A DNA stretch of 64,000 nt, taken from positions 1-64,000 of the forward strand of contig JAQGKD010000043.1 in the NCBI GenBank assembly GCA_028290285.1, read 5' to 3'. Of the stretch, positions 9,889-18,581 are shown one piece after another (position 1 is the first letter of the stretch; every line of letters starts with the position of its first letter). This DNA comes from Hyphomicrobiales bacterium. GTDB taxonomy: Bacteria; Pseudomonadota; Alphaproteobacteria; Rhizobiales; Beijerinckiaceae. The translations under genes were made by a program, and so were the position numbers. A model generated the notes under the pieces. That model did no database searches. It had not been told where the DNA came from and saw nothing but the letters and a program-made list of their open reading frames with translations.

Positions 9889-10142
9889 CCCGTGGCAGCT
9901 TCGGCCTCGGACCTTGCCATGGCCAGGAAGTAGGCAAGAAGCTCGAGATCCGCCGTGCCGGCGAGACGTTCGAGTTCGAGAGTCATCTGGCCGATGTAAC
10001 GGGCGACCTCCAACTTCTTGGCTGTCGCCTTTTGCACAGTTTCCGTGGGGAGTTGCGTGTAGACGATGTTTCCGGCGGCCTCAGTTGCGCGGGGACGCAA
10101 GCGTGTCACCTTGGGAGAAGACGGTGTGGCGCGGGCGTTCAT
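9864..10142 (-). CDS. Small conserved hypothetical protein
   Basis: 92 residues, no signal peptide or membrane segment. The N-terminal 30 residues are basic and Pro-rich; residues about 38-85 look helical and amphipathic ([20 protein letters not shown], then [18 protein letters not shown]), possibly a dimerising helix pair. I recall similar short proteins in Hyphomicrobiales next to dprA/topA but know of no function. ATG 10142 is preceded by AGAGG at good spacing, which supports it as real. It converges on dprA with a 25-base overlap. Confidence 0.65.
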   Translation of the reverse strand: MNARATPSSPKVTRLRPRATEAAGNIVYTQLPTETVQKATAKKLEVARYIGQMTLELERLAGTADLELLAYFLAMARSEAEAATGQSFSGTE

Positions 10143-10446
10143 GGTTTGCCTCTTGGTCGACCCTGAACCAATCCGGGATGAATAAGCTTAACAATGGCAC
10201 AAGGCTGTATCGTTATCACCCAAAAATTCGCGCCTCAGCGCTGATTTGTTATGGATAACAACCTCAGATTGCGTCCCATTTTTCCAAACTAAGTTTTTAC
10301 ACAACTGAAACTTAGGCTTAGCAGAACTGTAGTTAATGCAACTTTCCATTAGGCCGGTTGTGCCCGTTAAAACTGCGGAATAGGGCCTCCCGGGGGAACT
10401 TCGCGCCTCGTCGCGCGGTTTCCTAACAACTGGAAGGAGTTGCGTC
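10143..10446. other. AT-richer intergenic region upstream of the Gly/Tyr-rich secreted protein gene
   Basis: 304 bases between divergent genes, clearly poorer in G+C than the surroundings around 10180-10380. I see no coding frame. It should hold promoters for both neighbours; the best element is the sigma-EcfG-like site at 10395-10420. GGAAGGAG lies just before ATG 10447. Confidence 0.5.
10395..10420 (+). promoter_or_regulatory. Candidate sigma-EcfG (general stress) promoter
   Basis: GGAAC at 10395-10399 is followed after 16 bases by CGGTT at 10416-10420. The alphaproteobacterial general stress promoter is GGAAC-N16/17-cGTT, so the -35 is perfect and the -10 has one mismatch. The downstream gene begins 26 bases later. 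Assignment rests on this match alone. Confidence 0.35.
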
Positions 10447-11088
10447 ATGATCTTCTCAAAGCAACAGTTTTTGGGAGCGGCGCTGAGTTCGGCTCTTCTC
10501 GTTTCGCTCGCTGTTCCTGCTTCCGCAGGCCCCATGAGCATCACCCCCGCGACCGCGTTATCTCTGCCATCGCCGACTGCCGAAGTCGCCTATCGCAGAA
10601 CCACGCATACCGTGCGGCACGTGCGCGTTCGCCGTCATGTCCGCTATGCGCGTGGGCGCCATTACTACTACAGGAGCAATGCCTTTCCGGCGGCGGCGCT
10701 GGGATTGTTCGGGCTGGGATTGGGCGCTGCGATCGCATCCAGCGGCTATGACGACTGGTATGGCTATGGGTATCCGTACGGCTACGGCTATCCCGTTTAT
10801 GGCGGTTACTACCCGGCCTATTCCTATGGCTATGGATACCCGCGCTACGGCTATCGCCATCGCGTCTATGGCGGCTACGGCGGGCGTGGCGGCGTCATTT
10901 ACAACCGCCCAGGCATGGTTCGCGGTGGCTTTGCCGGTGGCGGGTTCCGTGGAGGCATGGGCGGCGGCGGCTTCCGCGGCGGCATGGGCGGTGGCGGATT
11001 CCGCGGCGGCATGGGCGGCGGAGGCGGCTTCGGTGGCCACGGCGGAGGCGGTGGATTTGGCGGCCGCGGAGGGGGCGGGCACCGCTAG
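10447..11088 (+). CDS. Secreted Gly/Tyr-rich protein with GGGFRGGMG repeats
   Basis: 213 residues. A Sec signal peptide covers about residues 1-28 (hydrophobic ALSSALLVSLAVPASAG, cleavage near ASA-G). Next is a basic His/Arg stretch (TVRHVRVRRHVRYARGRHYY), then a short hydrophobic segment (AAALGLFGLGLGAAIAS), often seen in this class of periplasmic proteins. Then comes a Gly-Tyr-Pro region (YGYGYPYGYGYP) and a C-terminal Gly-rich tail with a nine-residue unit GGGFRGGMG repeated three times. It is low-complexity and probably periplasmic or surface-attached; I cannot assign a function. A strong GGAAGGAG ribosome site precedes ATG 10447, with a possible EcfG stress promoter upstream and a terminator-like hairpin downstream. 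The protein at 55507-55917 is similar in style. Confidence 0.85.
   Translation: MIFSKQQFLGAALSSALLVSLAVPASAGPMSITPATALSLPSPTAEVAYRRTTHTVRHVRVRRHVRYARGRHYYYRSNAFPAAALGLFGLGLGAAIASSGYDDWYGYGYPYGYGYPVYGGYYPAYSYGYGYPRYGYRHRVYGGYGGRGGVIYNRPGMVRGGFAGGGFRGGMGGGGFRGGMGGGGFRGGMGGGGGFGGHGGGGGFGGRGGGGHR
10939..11020 (+). repeat. In-frame 27-base tandem repeat coding GGGFRGGMG
   Basis: Three near-identical copies of a 27-base unit encode consecutive GGGFRGGMG units within the Gly-rich tail of the secreted protein. Copies differ mainly at third codon positions. Boundaries are approximate. Confidence 0.7.
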
Positions 11089-11108
11089 GGTGCGTATCCT
11101 TTGACCCG

Positions 11109-11627
11109 TCAGGAGCGATCGGGCTCCCCGTCGAAAGGCGGGGGGCTTTTTTCCTGCGCCATGCGGGACAGGCGATCCAGGACGCCTTGCAGGATGTAGG
11201 CGGCCGCCATGCGATCCACGACTTTCGCGCGTTTGGCGCGCGAGGCATCCTGCTCGATCAGCGAGCGCGTGACGGCAGCTGTCGAGAGGCGCTCGTCCCA
11301 GAAGGTGACGGGCAGTGGCGTGTAGTTGGAGAGGTTGCGAGCGAAGGCACGCGTCGCCTGGGAGCGGGGCCCTTCGGTGCCATCCATATTCAGGGGGAGG
11401 CCGAGCACCAGCGCATGGATATCGAATTGCGTTGCAAGTTCGATGAGCCGCTTCACGTCGATTGAGAATTTCTCGCGGCGGATCGTCTCCAGCGGTGTTG
11501 CGATGCGACGTTCGACATCGGACATGGCGATGCCGATCGTCTTGGTGCCGAGGTCGAGGCCGAACAGGCGCGCATGTCGTGGAAGGCGCTCGGCGAGGGC
11601 GGGGAGGTCGAGAATTTCTGTAGGCAT
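11109..11627 (-). CDS. ruvX: Putative pre-16S rRNA nuclease (YqgF/RuvX)
   Basis: 172-residue YqgF-family RNase H-fold nuclease. The family processes the 5' end of 16S rRNA in Escherichia coli and was long annotated as a Holliday-junction resolvase. The first acidic residue lies in LFGLDLGTKTIGIAMSD, followed by ALVLGLPLNMDGTEGPR, the Glu motif FWDERLSTAAVTR, and the C-terminal Asp in KVVDRMAAAYILQGVLD. All four family motifs are intact. It is transcribed toward the Gly/Tyr-rich gene, and its final codons overlap the hairpin that probably terminates that gene. Confidence 0.93.
   Translation of the reverse strand: MPTEILDLPALAERLPRHARLFGLDLGTKTIGIAMSDVERRIATPLETIRREKFSIDVKRLIELATQFDIHALVLGLPLNMDGTEGPRSQATRAFARNLSNYTPLPVTFWDERLSTAAVTRSLIEQDASRAKRAKVVDRMAAAYILQGVLDRLSRMAQEKSPPPFDGEPDRS
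11123..11152 (+). terminator. Intrinsic terminator for the Gly/Tyr-rich secreted protein gene
   Basis: On the plus strand GCTCCCCG (11123-11130) pairs with CGGGGGGC (11139-11146, one G-T pair), followed by six T (11147-11152). It lies 35 bases after the stop at 11088, inside the 3' end of the convergent ruvX coding sequence. Confidence 0.6.
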
Positions 11628-11736
11628 GGGCCACGCGTTAGCACGTTGCGCTTTCTGCCGCCATCGTTCCCCGCGCGCCCCTTGCCCAGCGCGTGGTTGC
11701 GACTAAGTTCCCGCCAGCATCATCGGAGCACGCGCA

Positions 11737-12435
11737 ATGAAACTCACCTGGCTCAGCCATTCCGCCTTCCGCCTCGAGATCGGTTCAGCCGTCGTGCTGA
11801 TCGACCCGTTCCTCACGGGCAATCCGACGTTCAATGGGGATGCCGCGAAAGCGAGCGCGGGGGCGACGCATATCGTCATCACGCATGGTCACGACGATCA
11901 CATCGGGGATGCGGCCGAAATAGCGAAGCGAACACAGGCGCAGGTGATTTCGAACTTTGAAATCTGCATGTTCCTGAACGGACAGGGGATTGAGAACATC
12001 AATCCCGGCAATACGGGCGGCACGGTCGATTGCGGCGGCTTCGCGGTGAGCTTCACGCAGGCGCTGCATTCGTCGGGCGTGACGCGCGACGGCCAGTCCG
12101 TGTATCTCGGCAACCCAAACGGCATCGTCATACAGGCTGCCGGGGAGCCCACACTCTATCATATGGGCGACACGGATATTTTCGGCGACATGGCGCTCAT
12201 CGACGAATTGTACCAGCCGAAAATTGGTCTCGTGCCGATCGGCGATCGCTTCACCATGGGACCTAAGACGGCGGCACTCGCCGTGAAGCGCTACTTCCAT
12301 TTCGACACGGTTGTGCCGATCCATTTCGGCACGTTTCCCATGCTGACGGGGAAGGCTGCGGATTTTGTCGGGGCGCTCGACGGGGGCGACACCAAGGTAC
12401 GCGTGCCGGTGTTTGGCGCAGAGATGAGCTTCTGA
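11737..12435 (+). CDS. UPF0173-type metal-dependent hydrolase
   Basis: 232 residues with a metallo-beta-lactamase fold, the normal size for UPF0173. The metal-binding HxHxDH motif is THGHDDHIGD near residue 49; further ligands are likely His112 (ALHSSG), the Asp/His of YHMGDTDIFGD and the C-terminal PIHFGTFP. The N-terminus MKLTWLSHSAFRLE is typical. Substrate is unknown; some relatives are annotated as L-ascorbate-6-phosphate lactonase-like. It has a GGAG-like site before ATG 11737, is divergent from ruvX and is followed by a hairpin ahead of gatC. Confidence 0.9.
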   Translation: MKLTWLSHSAFRLEIGSAVVLIDPFLTGNPTFNGDAAKASAGATHIVITHGHDDHIGDAAEIAKRTQAQVISNFEICMFLNGQGIENINPGNTGGTVDCGGFAVSFTQALHSSGVTRDGQSVYLGNPNGIVIQAAGEPTLYHMGDTDIFGDMALIDELYQPKIGLVPIGDRFTMGPKTAALAVKRYFHFDTVVPIHFGTFPMLTGKAADFVGALDGGDTKVRVPVFGAEMSF

Positions 12436-12440
12436 TCAAG

Positions 12441-12479
12441 GGGGCTTGCCGTCGCATGTGTTTGCGTCGGCAAAGCCCC
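12441..12479 (+). terminator. Hairpin between the UPF0173 gene and gatC
   Basis: GGGGCTTGCCG (12441-12451) pairs with CGGCAAAGCCCC (12468-12479, one extra A), with inner CGCA/TGCG pairs. No T run follows, so it may be a weak or Rho-assisted terminator, or a leader structure of gatC. Confidence 0.45.
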
Positions 12480-12532
12480 GGGTGCTATAGGCACGCAGAC
12501 TTTCGCGCCACGACATCGCCCCCGGAGTGCTC

Positions 12533-12820
12533 ATGTCCGTCGATCAGGCTACCGTTCGCCGCATCGCCCATCTCGCGCGCATCGCGGTTCAGGACGATGA
12601 GGTTCCCCATCTGCAGGACGAATTGAACGCGATCCTCGCTTTCGTCGAGGAGTTGAGCGCGGTCGATGTGTCGGGCGTCGAGCCGATGACGTCAGTCATT
12701 CCGATGCGCCTGCCGTTGCGGCCCGATGCGGTGACCGACCATGCGGGCGCCGATGTCGTCACGCGCAATGCGCCTTCGTCCGAGGATCACTTCTTCGTCG
12801 TTCCCAAGGTCGTCGAATAA
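12533..12820 (+). CDS. gatC: Aspartyl/glutamyl-tRNA amidotransferase subunit C
   Basis: 95 residues, normal for GatC. It wraps around and stabilises GatA/GatB in the GatCAB complex, which converts Glu-tRNA(Gln) and Asp-tRNA(Asn) to the amidated forms in organisms lacking GlnRS or AsnRS. Typical motifs are [16 protein letters not shown] at the start, [22 protein letters not shown] in the middle, and the C-terminal [15 protein letters not shown] 12533 is preceded by GGAG eight bases upstream. gatA follows after 36 bases. Confidence 0.97.
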   Translation: MSVDQATVRRIAHLARIAVQDDEVPHLQDELNAILAFVEELSAVDVSGVEPMTSVIPMRLPLRPDAVTDHAGADVVTRNAPSSEDHFFVVPKVVE

Positions 12821-12856
12821 TCCATTCGTTTGTCTGCCAGCGCCAGAACGAGAACC

Positions 12857-14377
12857 ATGACCGATCTCACGCATCTTACCCTCGCCGACGCGCGGGACGC
12901 TCTCAAGGCCAAGACGATCTCCGCAGTAGATCTCACGCAGGCGCATCTCGCCGCGATCGAAAAGGCGCGGGCGCTCAATGCTTTCGTGAAAGAGACGCCG
13001 GACCGCGCGCTCGCCATGGCGAAGGTGTCCGACGCGAAAATCGCCTCCGGCAATGCGGGGGCGCTCGAAGGGCTGCCGCTCGGCATCAAGGATCTCTACG
13101 CCACAGAAGGCGTGCACATGCAGGCCTGCAGCCATGTGCTCGACGGGTTCAAGCCCGCCTATGAATCCACCGTCACCAGCCAGTTGTGGCGCGATGGCGC
13201 GGTCATGCTCGGCAAGCTGAACATGGACGAGTTCGCGATGGGTTCATCGAACGAGACTTCATATTACGGGCCGGTCGCCTCGCCATGGCTGCCGCCAAGC
13301 TGGGACGAAGCGCGCGGACGCGCGGCGCTGGCCGGCGACAAGAAAGGCCTGCTGGTTCCCGGCGGATCGTCGGGAGGATCGGCTGCCGCTGTCGCGGCGC
13401 ATCTCTGCCTCGGCGCCACTGCCACCGACACGGGCGGGTCAATCCGCCAGCCCGCCGCGTTCACGGGCACAGTCGGAATCAAGCCGACATACGGGCGCTG
13501 TTCGCGCTGGGGTGTCGCGGCTTTCGCGTCGTCCCTCGATCAGGCCGGTCCCATCGCCCGCACGGTGCGCGATTGCGCGATCCTGCTGAAGTCGATGGCC
13601 GGGCACGACCCCAAGGATTCCACCAGTTTCGATGCGCCGGTTCCGGACTACGAGGCCGCCGTTGGCCGCTCGATCAAGGGCAAGAAGATCGGCATACCCA
13701 AGGAATACCGCATCGACGGCATGCCTGCCGAGATCGAGAAGCTTTGGTCTGATGGCATCGAAATGCTGCGCGCGGCCGGCGCCGAAATTGTGGACATCTC
13801 GCTGCCGCACACGAAGACCGCGCTCCCGGCTTATTACATCGTGGCGCCCGCGGAGGCTTCGTCGAACCTCGCGCGGTACGATGGCGTACGCTATGGCCTG
13901 CGCGTTCCCGGCAAGGACATTGCCGGGATGTACGAGAACACGCGCGCCGAAGGTTTCGGACGCGAAGTGCGTCGCCGCATCATGATCGGCACCTATGTGC
14001 TCTCGGCGGGGTACTACGACGCTTATTATGTGCGCGCGCAGAAGATCCGTACGCTTATCAAGCGCGATTTCGAACTTGCCTATGCCGATGGAATTGACGC
14101 GATCCTGACACCAGCGACACCGTCGGCCGCTTTCGGAATCGGCGAGAAGGGTTCTGCCGATCCGGTGGAAATGTACCTCAACGACGTGTTCACGGTGACT
14201 GTGAACATGGCAGGCCTGCCGGGCATCGCCGTTCCCGGCGGACTTTCGGCGCAAGGTCTTCCGCTCGGCCTGCAATTGATCGGCCGCCCCTTCGACGAGG
14301 AGACCTTGTTTTCAGTTGCCGAGGTGATCGAGCAGTCGGCAGGCCGCATCACGCTCCCGACGGCGTGGTGGGGATGA
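12857..14377 (+). CDS. gatA: Aspartyl/glutamyl-tRNA amidotransferase subunit A
   Basis: 506 residues. GatA is the amidase subunit that releases ammonia from glutamine for GatB. The Ser-cisSer-Lys triad is visible: Lys in [13 protein letters not shown], cis-Ser in [18 protein letters not shown] and the nucleophile Ser in [16 protein letters not shown] slightly long loop ([19 protein letters not shown]) precedes the glycine/serine-rich signature. I chose ATG 12857 ([16 protein letters not shown]); a TTG in frame at 12830 has less support. Its stop overlaps the next gene by an ATGA junction. Confidence 0.97.
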   Translation: MTDLTHLTLADARDALKAKTISAVDLTQAHLAAIEKARALNAFVKETPDRALAMAKVSDAKIASGNAGALEGLPLGIKDLYATEGVHMQACSHVLDGFKPAYESTVTSQLWRDGAVMLGKLNMDEFAMGSSNETSYYGPVASPWLPPSWDEARGRAALAGDKKGLLVPGGSSGGSAAAVAAHLCLGATATDTGGSIRQPAAFTGTVGIKPTYGRCSRWGVAAFASSLDQAGPIARTVRDCAILLKSMAGHDPKDSTSFDAPVPDYEAAVGRSIKGKKIGIPKEYRIDGMPAEIEKLWSDGIEMLRAAGAEIVDISLPHTKTALPAYYIVAPAEASSNLARYDGVRYGLRVPGKDIAGMYENTRAEGFGREVRRRIMIGTYVLSAGYYDAYYVRAQKIRTLIKRDFELAYADGIDAILTPATPSAAFGIGEKGSADPVEMYLNDVFTVTVNMAGLPGIAVPGGLSAQGLPLGLQLIGRPFDEETLFSVAEVIEQSAGRITLPTAWWG

Positions 14378-14601
14378 TGGGACCGCTCTCCACCGCCATT
14401 CTCGCCGGGTGCCTTCAGGCCCTGCGGTGGCTGTTGTGGCTGACGGCATTGCTGGTGCTCATTCTCGTCGCCGCGCAGGCATGGCGCGCGGAGGAGACTG
14501 CGCGTCCTCTCGCGAACGTGATCATTGCCGTGGCGCTGGTGGCGGCTGGATGGGGCAGTGATTACATAGCTCGTGTCATCCTGCGACGCGCACGGCGATA
14601 A
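14374..14601 (+). CDS. Small two-helix membrane protein
   Basis: 75 residues with two hydrophobic segments (about residues 12-38 and 47-63) and a basic C-terminus (RVILRRARR). It starts at the ATG that overlaps the gatA stop (ATGA), so it is probably translationally coupled to gatA. I do not recognise a family. It could be unrelated to amidotransferase function. A second ATG follows immediately at 14377. Confidence 0.6.
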   Translation: MMGPLSTAILAGCLQALRWLLWLTALLVLILVAAQAWRAEETARPLANVIIAVALVAAGWGSDYIARVILRRARR

Positions 14602-14665
14602 TCTTTCCGGAACCTCATTCCGATCCCGTGCGTTCAGTCGCGAGTCGTGCGTCCGGGAGAGTCTT

Positions 14666-15952
14666 ATGCCAGCAGGCGCCATTGTTCGTGACCGTCCTGA
14701 CGTCGGGACGGTGACCGACCTCCAAACGCGGCTCTTCCAGACACGGCAACTTTCCACTGCTCTCGCCGCGCCGCTGAGTGCGGAGGATCAATGCGTCCAG
14801 GCGATGGACGACGCGAGCCCCACCAAGTGGCACCTTGCGCACACGACCTGGTTCTTCGAGCGCTTCATTCTCGAGGCCCATGCGCCCGGCTATCGCGTCT
14901 TCGACGAGCGGTTCAACTTCTGCTTCAATTCCTATTATGAGACGCAGGGCAAGCGGCAGCCGCGCCAGCATCGCGGATTGCTGACGCGGCCGAGCGCCAA
15001 TGAAGTCCATGCCTATCGCGGGCATGTCGATGCTGGGCTGCGACAGATGTTTGCGATCGGACTGGGCGATGCCCCGGAGATCGCGCGGCTTGTCGAGATC
15101 GGCATCAATCACGAGCAGCAGCATCAAGAATTGCTGATGACGGATATTCTCAGCCTGTTCGCGCTGAACCCGCTGCGCCCGGCTTATCGCGCGCGCGTGG
15201 AACAGCGCGGTGCGCGTGACGCCGTGCCGCTGAAGTGGATTTCTTTCGAGGGCGGTATTCGCGAGATTGGCGACGAGGGCAGGGGCTTTTCGTGGGACAA
15301 CGAGGGGCCCCGCCACGAGGTGCTCGTGCGTCCCTTCAAACTCGCGAACAGGCTCGTGACGAATGGCGAGTGGCGCGCCTTCATCAACGACGGCGGTTAT
15401 CGCGAGGCCACTCTCTGGCTTGCAGACGGTTGGGCGACGGTGAAGCGGGAGTCGTGGGATGCTCCGCTTTATTGGGAAGAGCACGACGGACAATGGCTGC
15501 AGATGGGTTTCGAGGGCTTGCAGCCCGTTGATGACGCGGCGCCCGTTTGCCACGTCAGCTATTTCGAGGCCGATGCCTATGCGCGCTGGGCCGGCAAGAG
15601 ATTGCCGACCGAAGCCGAATGGGAGATCGCGGCGCAGGGCGTCTCGCCCGTCGGAAACACTCTGGGCTCAGGCGCTTTGCAGCCTCTGCCGTCGCGCTCG
15701 CAAGGGCTCGGCCAGATGTTCGGCGACGTGTGGCAATGGACGCAGTCGTCCTATTCGCCCTATCCCGGCTATCGCCCGCCCGAAGGCGCTATCGGCGAAT
15801 ACAATGGAAAATTCATGGTCAGCCAGCAGGTCCTGCGGGGCGCGTCCTGCGTAACTCCAGACAACCACAGCCGTTCGACCTATCGCAACTTCTTCTATCC
15901 ATGGCAGCGCTGGCAGTTCCTCGGACTGCGTCTCGCGGAGGATGCCCGATGA
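14666..15952 (+). CDS. egtB: Ergothioneine biosynthesis sulfoxide synthase EgtB
   Basis: 428 residues. EgtB is a non-heme iron enzyme that uses O2 to join hercynine to a thiol donor (gamma-glutamylcysteine or cysteine) as a sulfoxide. The N-terminal DinB-like half supplies the three iron histidines: KWHLAHTTWFFE near residue 51 and NHEQQHQELLMTD near 150. The C-terminal half is an FGE-sulfatase fold (WISFEGGIREIG; RLVTNGEWRAFI; LPTEAEWEIAA; FGDVWQWTQSSY; RGASCVTPDNHSRSTYRNFF). Start ATG 14666 has GGGAGAG upstream; an in-frame codon at 14573 would overlap the preceding gene. Its stop overlaps egtD by ATGA. No EgtA, EgtC or EgtE is in the window, so the thiol donor cannot be told. Confidence 0.94.
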   Translation: MPAGAIVRDRPDVGTVTDLQTRLFQTRQLSTALAAPLSAEDQCVQAMDDASPTKWHLAHTTWFFERFILEAHAPGYRVFDERFNFCFNSYYETQGKRQPRQHRGLLTRPSANEVHAYRGHVDAGLRQMFAIGLGDAPEIARLVEIGINHEQQHQELLMTDILSLFALNPLRPAYRARVEQRGARDAVPLKWISFEGGIREIGDEGRGFSWDNEGPRHEVLVRPFKLANRLVTNGEWRAFINDGGYREATLWLADGWATVKRESWDAPLYWEEHDGQWLQMGFEGLQPVDDAAPVCHVSYFEADAYARWAGKRLPTEAEWEIAAQGVSPVGNTLGSGALQPLPSRSQGLGQMFGDVWQWTQSSYSPYPGYRPPEGAIGEYNGKFMVSQQVLRGASCVTPDNHSRSTYRNFFYPWQRWQFLGLRLAEDAR

Positions 15953-16917
15953 ACCACCACGTCATGGCGAAACGCGCCGGCACTGAGCCTGCCGCTTCGG
16001 AAAGCGGCTTCGCGGAAGCCGTGATCGAAGGACTGAGCGCTGACACGAAGACGCTGCCGTGCCGCTTCTTCTACGATGCTATCGGCAGCGAATTGTTCGA
16101 GCAGATCACCCAGGTGCCGGAATATTATCCGACGCGCACCGAAGCCGCCTTGCTCGAGCGCAGCGCTACCGGCATTTCCGCGCGCACACGTGCGGGCACC
16201 GTGCTGATCGAGTTCGGATCGGGCTCAAGCCGCAAGACGGAGATCCTGCTTGCGCAGATGCCGCAGCTGGCGGCCTATGTCCCCATCGACGTCTCCGGCG
16301 ATGCCTTGCGCGAGGCGCAGGCCCGTCTGGCGCAGCGCTTTCCCGCGCTCGACGTGCTGCCAGTCGTCGGCGATTTCGGCGCGGACTTGCATCTGCCGCG
16401 TCATCTCGCCCACGCGCCGCGACTGGGCTTCTTTCCCGGCTCGACCATCGGCAATCTCGTGCCCGCCCATGCGCAGGAGCTGCTTGCTCAGATGGGACGA
16501 CAGCTGGATGGTGGCCGGCTGATCGTGGGCGTCGACCTGCGCAAGGATCTCGCCGTGCTGGTGCCCGCATATAACGATGCGGCAGGGGTGACCGCCGCGT
16601 TCAATCTCAATCTGCTGACGCGCATCAATCGCGAGCTCGGCGGCGATTTCGATCTGCGCGCTTTCCGTCACGACGCCGTCTGGAACGGCGACGAAGGGCG
16701 CATCGAGATGCATCTCGTGAGCCGCAAGCGTCAGGATGTGCACCTGCTTGGGCATGTCTTCGCCTTCACAGAGGGGGAGCGTATCCACACGGAGAACTCC
16801 TATAAATACTCGCTCGAGGGCTTCCGCCGCGTCGCGGAAGGGGCTGGATGGCGTGTCACCTCGGTGTGGACCGACGAGCGCCAGTGGTTCAGCCTGCAGG
16901 AATTGTCGCGCGGCTGA
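15949..16917 (+). CDS. egtD: L-histidine N-alpha-methyltransferase EgtD
   Basis: 322 residues, the family's usual length. EgtD trimethylates the alpha-amino group of histidine with SAM, giving hercynine, the substrate of EgtB. Signature segments are CRFFYDAIGSELFEQIT and VPEYYPTRTEAALLE near the N-terminus, the SAM motif LIEFGSGSSRKTEILL, FPGSTIGNLVPAHAQELL and the C-terminal HTENSYKYSLEGF. The frame is open far upstream (15547), but ATG 15949 overlapping the egtB stop fits the family N-terminus. With egtB it forms a two-gene ergothioneine unit placed between gatA and gatB. Confidence 0.95.
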   Translation: MNHHVMAKRAGTEPAASESGFAEAVIEGLSADTKTLPCRFFYDAIGSELFEQITQVPEYYPTRTEAALLERSATGISARTRAGTVLIEFGSGSSRKTEILLAQMPQLAAYVPIDVSGDALREAQARLAQRFPALDVLPVVGDFGADLHLPRHLAHAPRLGFFPGSTIGNLVPAHAQELLAQMGRQLDGGRLIVGVDLRKDLAVLVPAYNDAAGVTAAFNLNLLTRINRELGGDFDLRAFRHDAVWNGDEGRIEMHLVSRKRQDVHLLGHVFAFTEGERIHTENSYKYSLEGFRRVAEGAGWRVTSVWTDERQWFSLQELSRG

Positions 16918-17029
16918 AGGCCATTTCGCGGGGGCCCTTGTTCCAATCGGTGCTGGCCTTTAAAAACCGGGGCGAGACGCTGCGGGTCCATCCGCCGCGC
17001 ACGCGAGCAACAACCCCGGGACCACGGCC

Positions 17030-18499
17030 ATGAACACCCATGCCAAACCCTCCAAGCTGGTCAAAGGCGCGACTGGCGATTGGGAAATCGTCGTCGGCAT
17101 GGAAATCCATGCCCAGGTCACTTCGAAATCAAAGCTCTTCTCGGGCGCATCGACCGACTTCGGCGGCGATCCCAACAGTCATGTCTCGCTGGTCGACGCC
17201 GCCATGCCCGGCATGCTGCCGGTCATCAACGAGGAGTGCATCAAGCAGGCGGTTCGCACCGGGCTCGGCCTGAAGGCGCAAATCAATCATCGCTCGACAT
17301 TCGACCGCAAAAACTATTTTTATCCCGATCTGCCGCAGGGTTATCAGATCAGCCAGTTCAAGAGCCCCATTGTCGGCGAGGGCGAGGTGATCGTCGATGT
17401 CACCGCGACCGAGCAGATCACGGTGGGCATCGAGCGGCTGCATCTGGAACAGGACGCGGGCAAGTCGCTGCATGACCAGTCCGCGACCGAAAGCTACGTC
17501 GACCTGAACCGCTCGGGCGTCGCGCTGATGGAGATCGTGTCCAAGCCTGACATCCGCTCCGCCGAAGAGGCGCGCGCTTATGTGACCAAGCTGCGCACGA
17601 TCCTTAGATATCTGGGTACCTGCGACGGCAACATGGAGGAGGGCAGCCTGCGCGCGGACGTGAACGTCTCCGTGCGCCGCCCCGGAGCGCCACTGGGCAC
17701 GCGTTGCGAAATCAAGAACGTCAACTCCATCCGCTTCATCGGACAGGCCGTGGACGTCGAGGCGCGCCGCCAGATCGCCATCATCGAAGACGGTGGCACG
17801 ATTGCGCAGGAGACGCGGCTGTTCGATCCCGGCCGCGGCGAGACGCGCTCCATGCGGTCGAAGGAAGAGGCGCACGACTACCGCTACTTCCCCGACCCGG
17901 ATCTGCTGCCGCTCGAATTCGACCAGGCCTTCGTCGACGAACTCGCGTCGCACCTTCCGGAACTGCCGGACGAAAAGCGCGCGCGGTTCATCGCGCAATT
18001 CGGCCTGCCGTCCTATGACGCCGGCGTGCTCGTGATGGAGCGCGAGGCTGCCGACTATTTCGAGACGGTCGCCGCGGGACGCGACGCGAAGATCGCGGCG
18101 AACTGGGTGATCAACGAACTCTTCGGACGCCTCAACAAGGAAGGCGCGACGATCGCGACCTCGCCCGTGTCGGCAGGGCAGCTTGGCACCATCGTCGATC
18201 TCATCACGTCGGGCACAATCTCGGGCAAGATTGCCAAGGACCTTTTCGAGATTGTCTGGGCGGAAGGCGGCGACCCGAGGGAGCTCGTTGAAGCACGCGG
18301 CATGAAGCAGGTGACCGACACCGGCGCGATCGAAAAGGCCGTCGACGAGATCATCGCAGCCAATCCCGAGAAGGTCGCGCAGGCGCAAGCGAAGCCGACA
18401 ATGCTGGGCTGGTTTGTCGGTCAGGTGATGAAGCAGACGGGCGGAAAAGCCAATCCGCAAGCGGTCAACGACGTGCTGAAACAGAAGCTCGGGATCTGA
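17030..18499 (+). CDS. gatB: Aspartyl/glutamyl-tRNA amidotransferase subunit B
   Basis: 489 residues. GatB binds the mischarged tRNA, phosphorylates its Glu/Asp side chain with ATP and adds ammonia channelled from GatA. The cradle domain begins [22 protein letters not shown]; further signatures are [34 protein letters not shown] and [18 protein letters not shown]. The C-terminal YqeY-like helical domain (about 330-489) ends [20 protein letters not shown]. It is separated from gatCA by about 2.6 kb holding egtBD, and is followed 53 bases later by a strong terminator. Confidence 0.98.
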   Translation: MNTHAKPSKLVKGATGDWEIVVGMEIHAQVTSKSKLFSGASTDFGGDPNSHVSLVDAAMPGMLPVINEECIKQAVRTGLGLKAQINHRSTFDRKNYFYPDLPQGYQISQFKSPIVGEGEVIVDVTATEQITVGIERLHLEQDAGKSLHDQSATESYVDLNRSGVALMEIVSKPDIRSAEEARAYVTKLRTILRYLGTCDGNMEEGSLRADVNVSVRRPGAPLGTRCEIKNVNSIRFIGQAVDVEARRQIAIIEDGGTIAQETRLFDPGRGETRSMRSKEEAHDYRYFPDPDLLPLEFDQAFVDELASHLPELPDEKRARFIAQFGLPSYDAGVLVMEREAADYFETVAAGRDAKIAANWVINELFGRLNKEGATIATSPVSAGQLGTIVDLITSGTISGKIAKDLFEIVWAEGGDPRELVEARGMKQVTDTGAIEKAVDEIIAANPEKVAQAQAKPTMLGWFVGQVMKQTGGKANPQAVNDVLKQKLGI

Positions 18500-18551
18500 T
18501 TTGCACGCACCCGACGCATCGGCGATTCTTGGCCGATGCTCGATTTCGATC

Positions 18552-18581
18552 AGCGCCGCGGGTCACGCGGCGCTTTTTTTT
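18552..18581 (+). terminator. Intrinsic terminator after gatB
   Basis: A perfect 9-base stem AGCGCCGCG (18552-18560) / CGCGGCGCT (18566-18574) with loop GGTCA is followed by an unbroken T run to 18581. A weaker inverted repeat GCATCGGC/GCCGATGC lies just upstream at 18516-18539. Confidence 0.85.
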
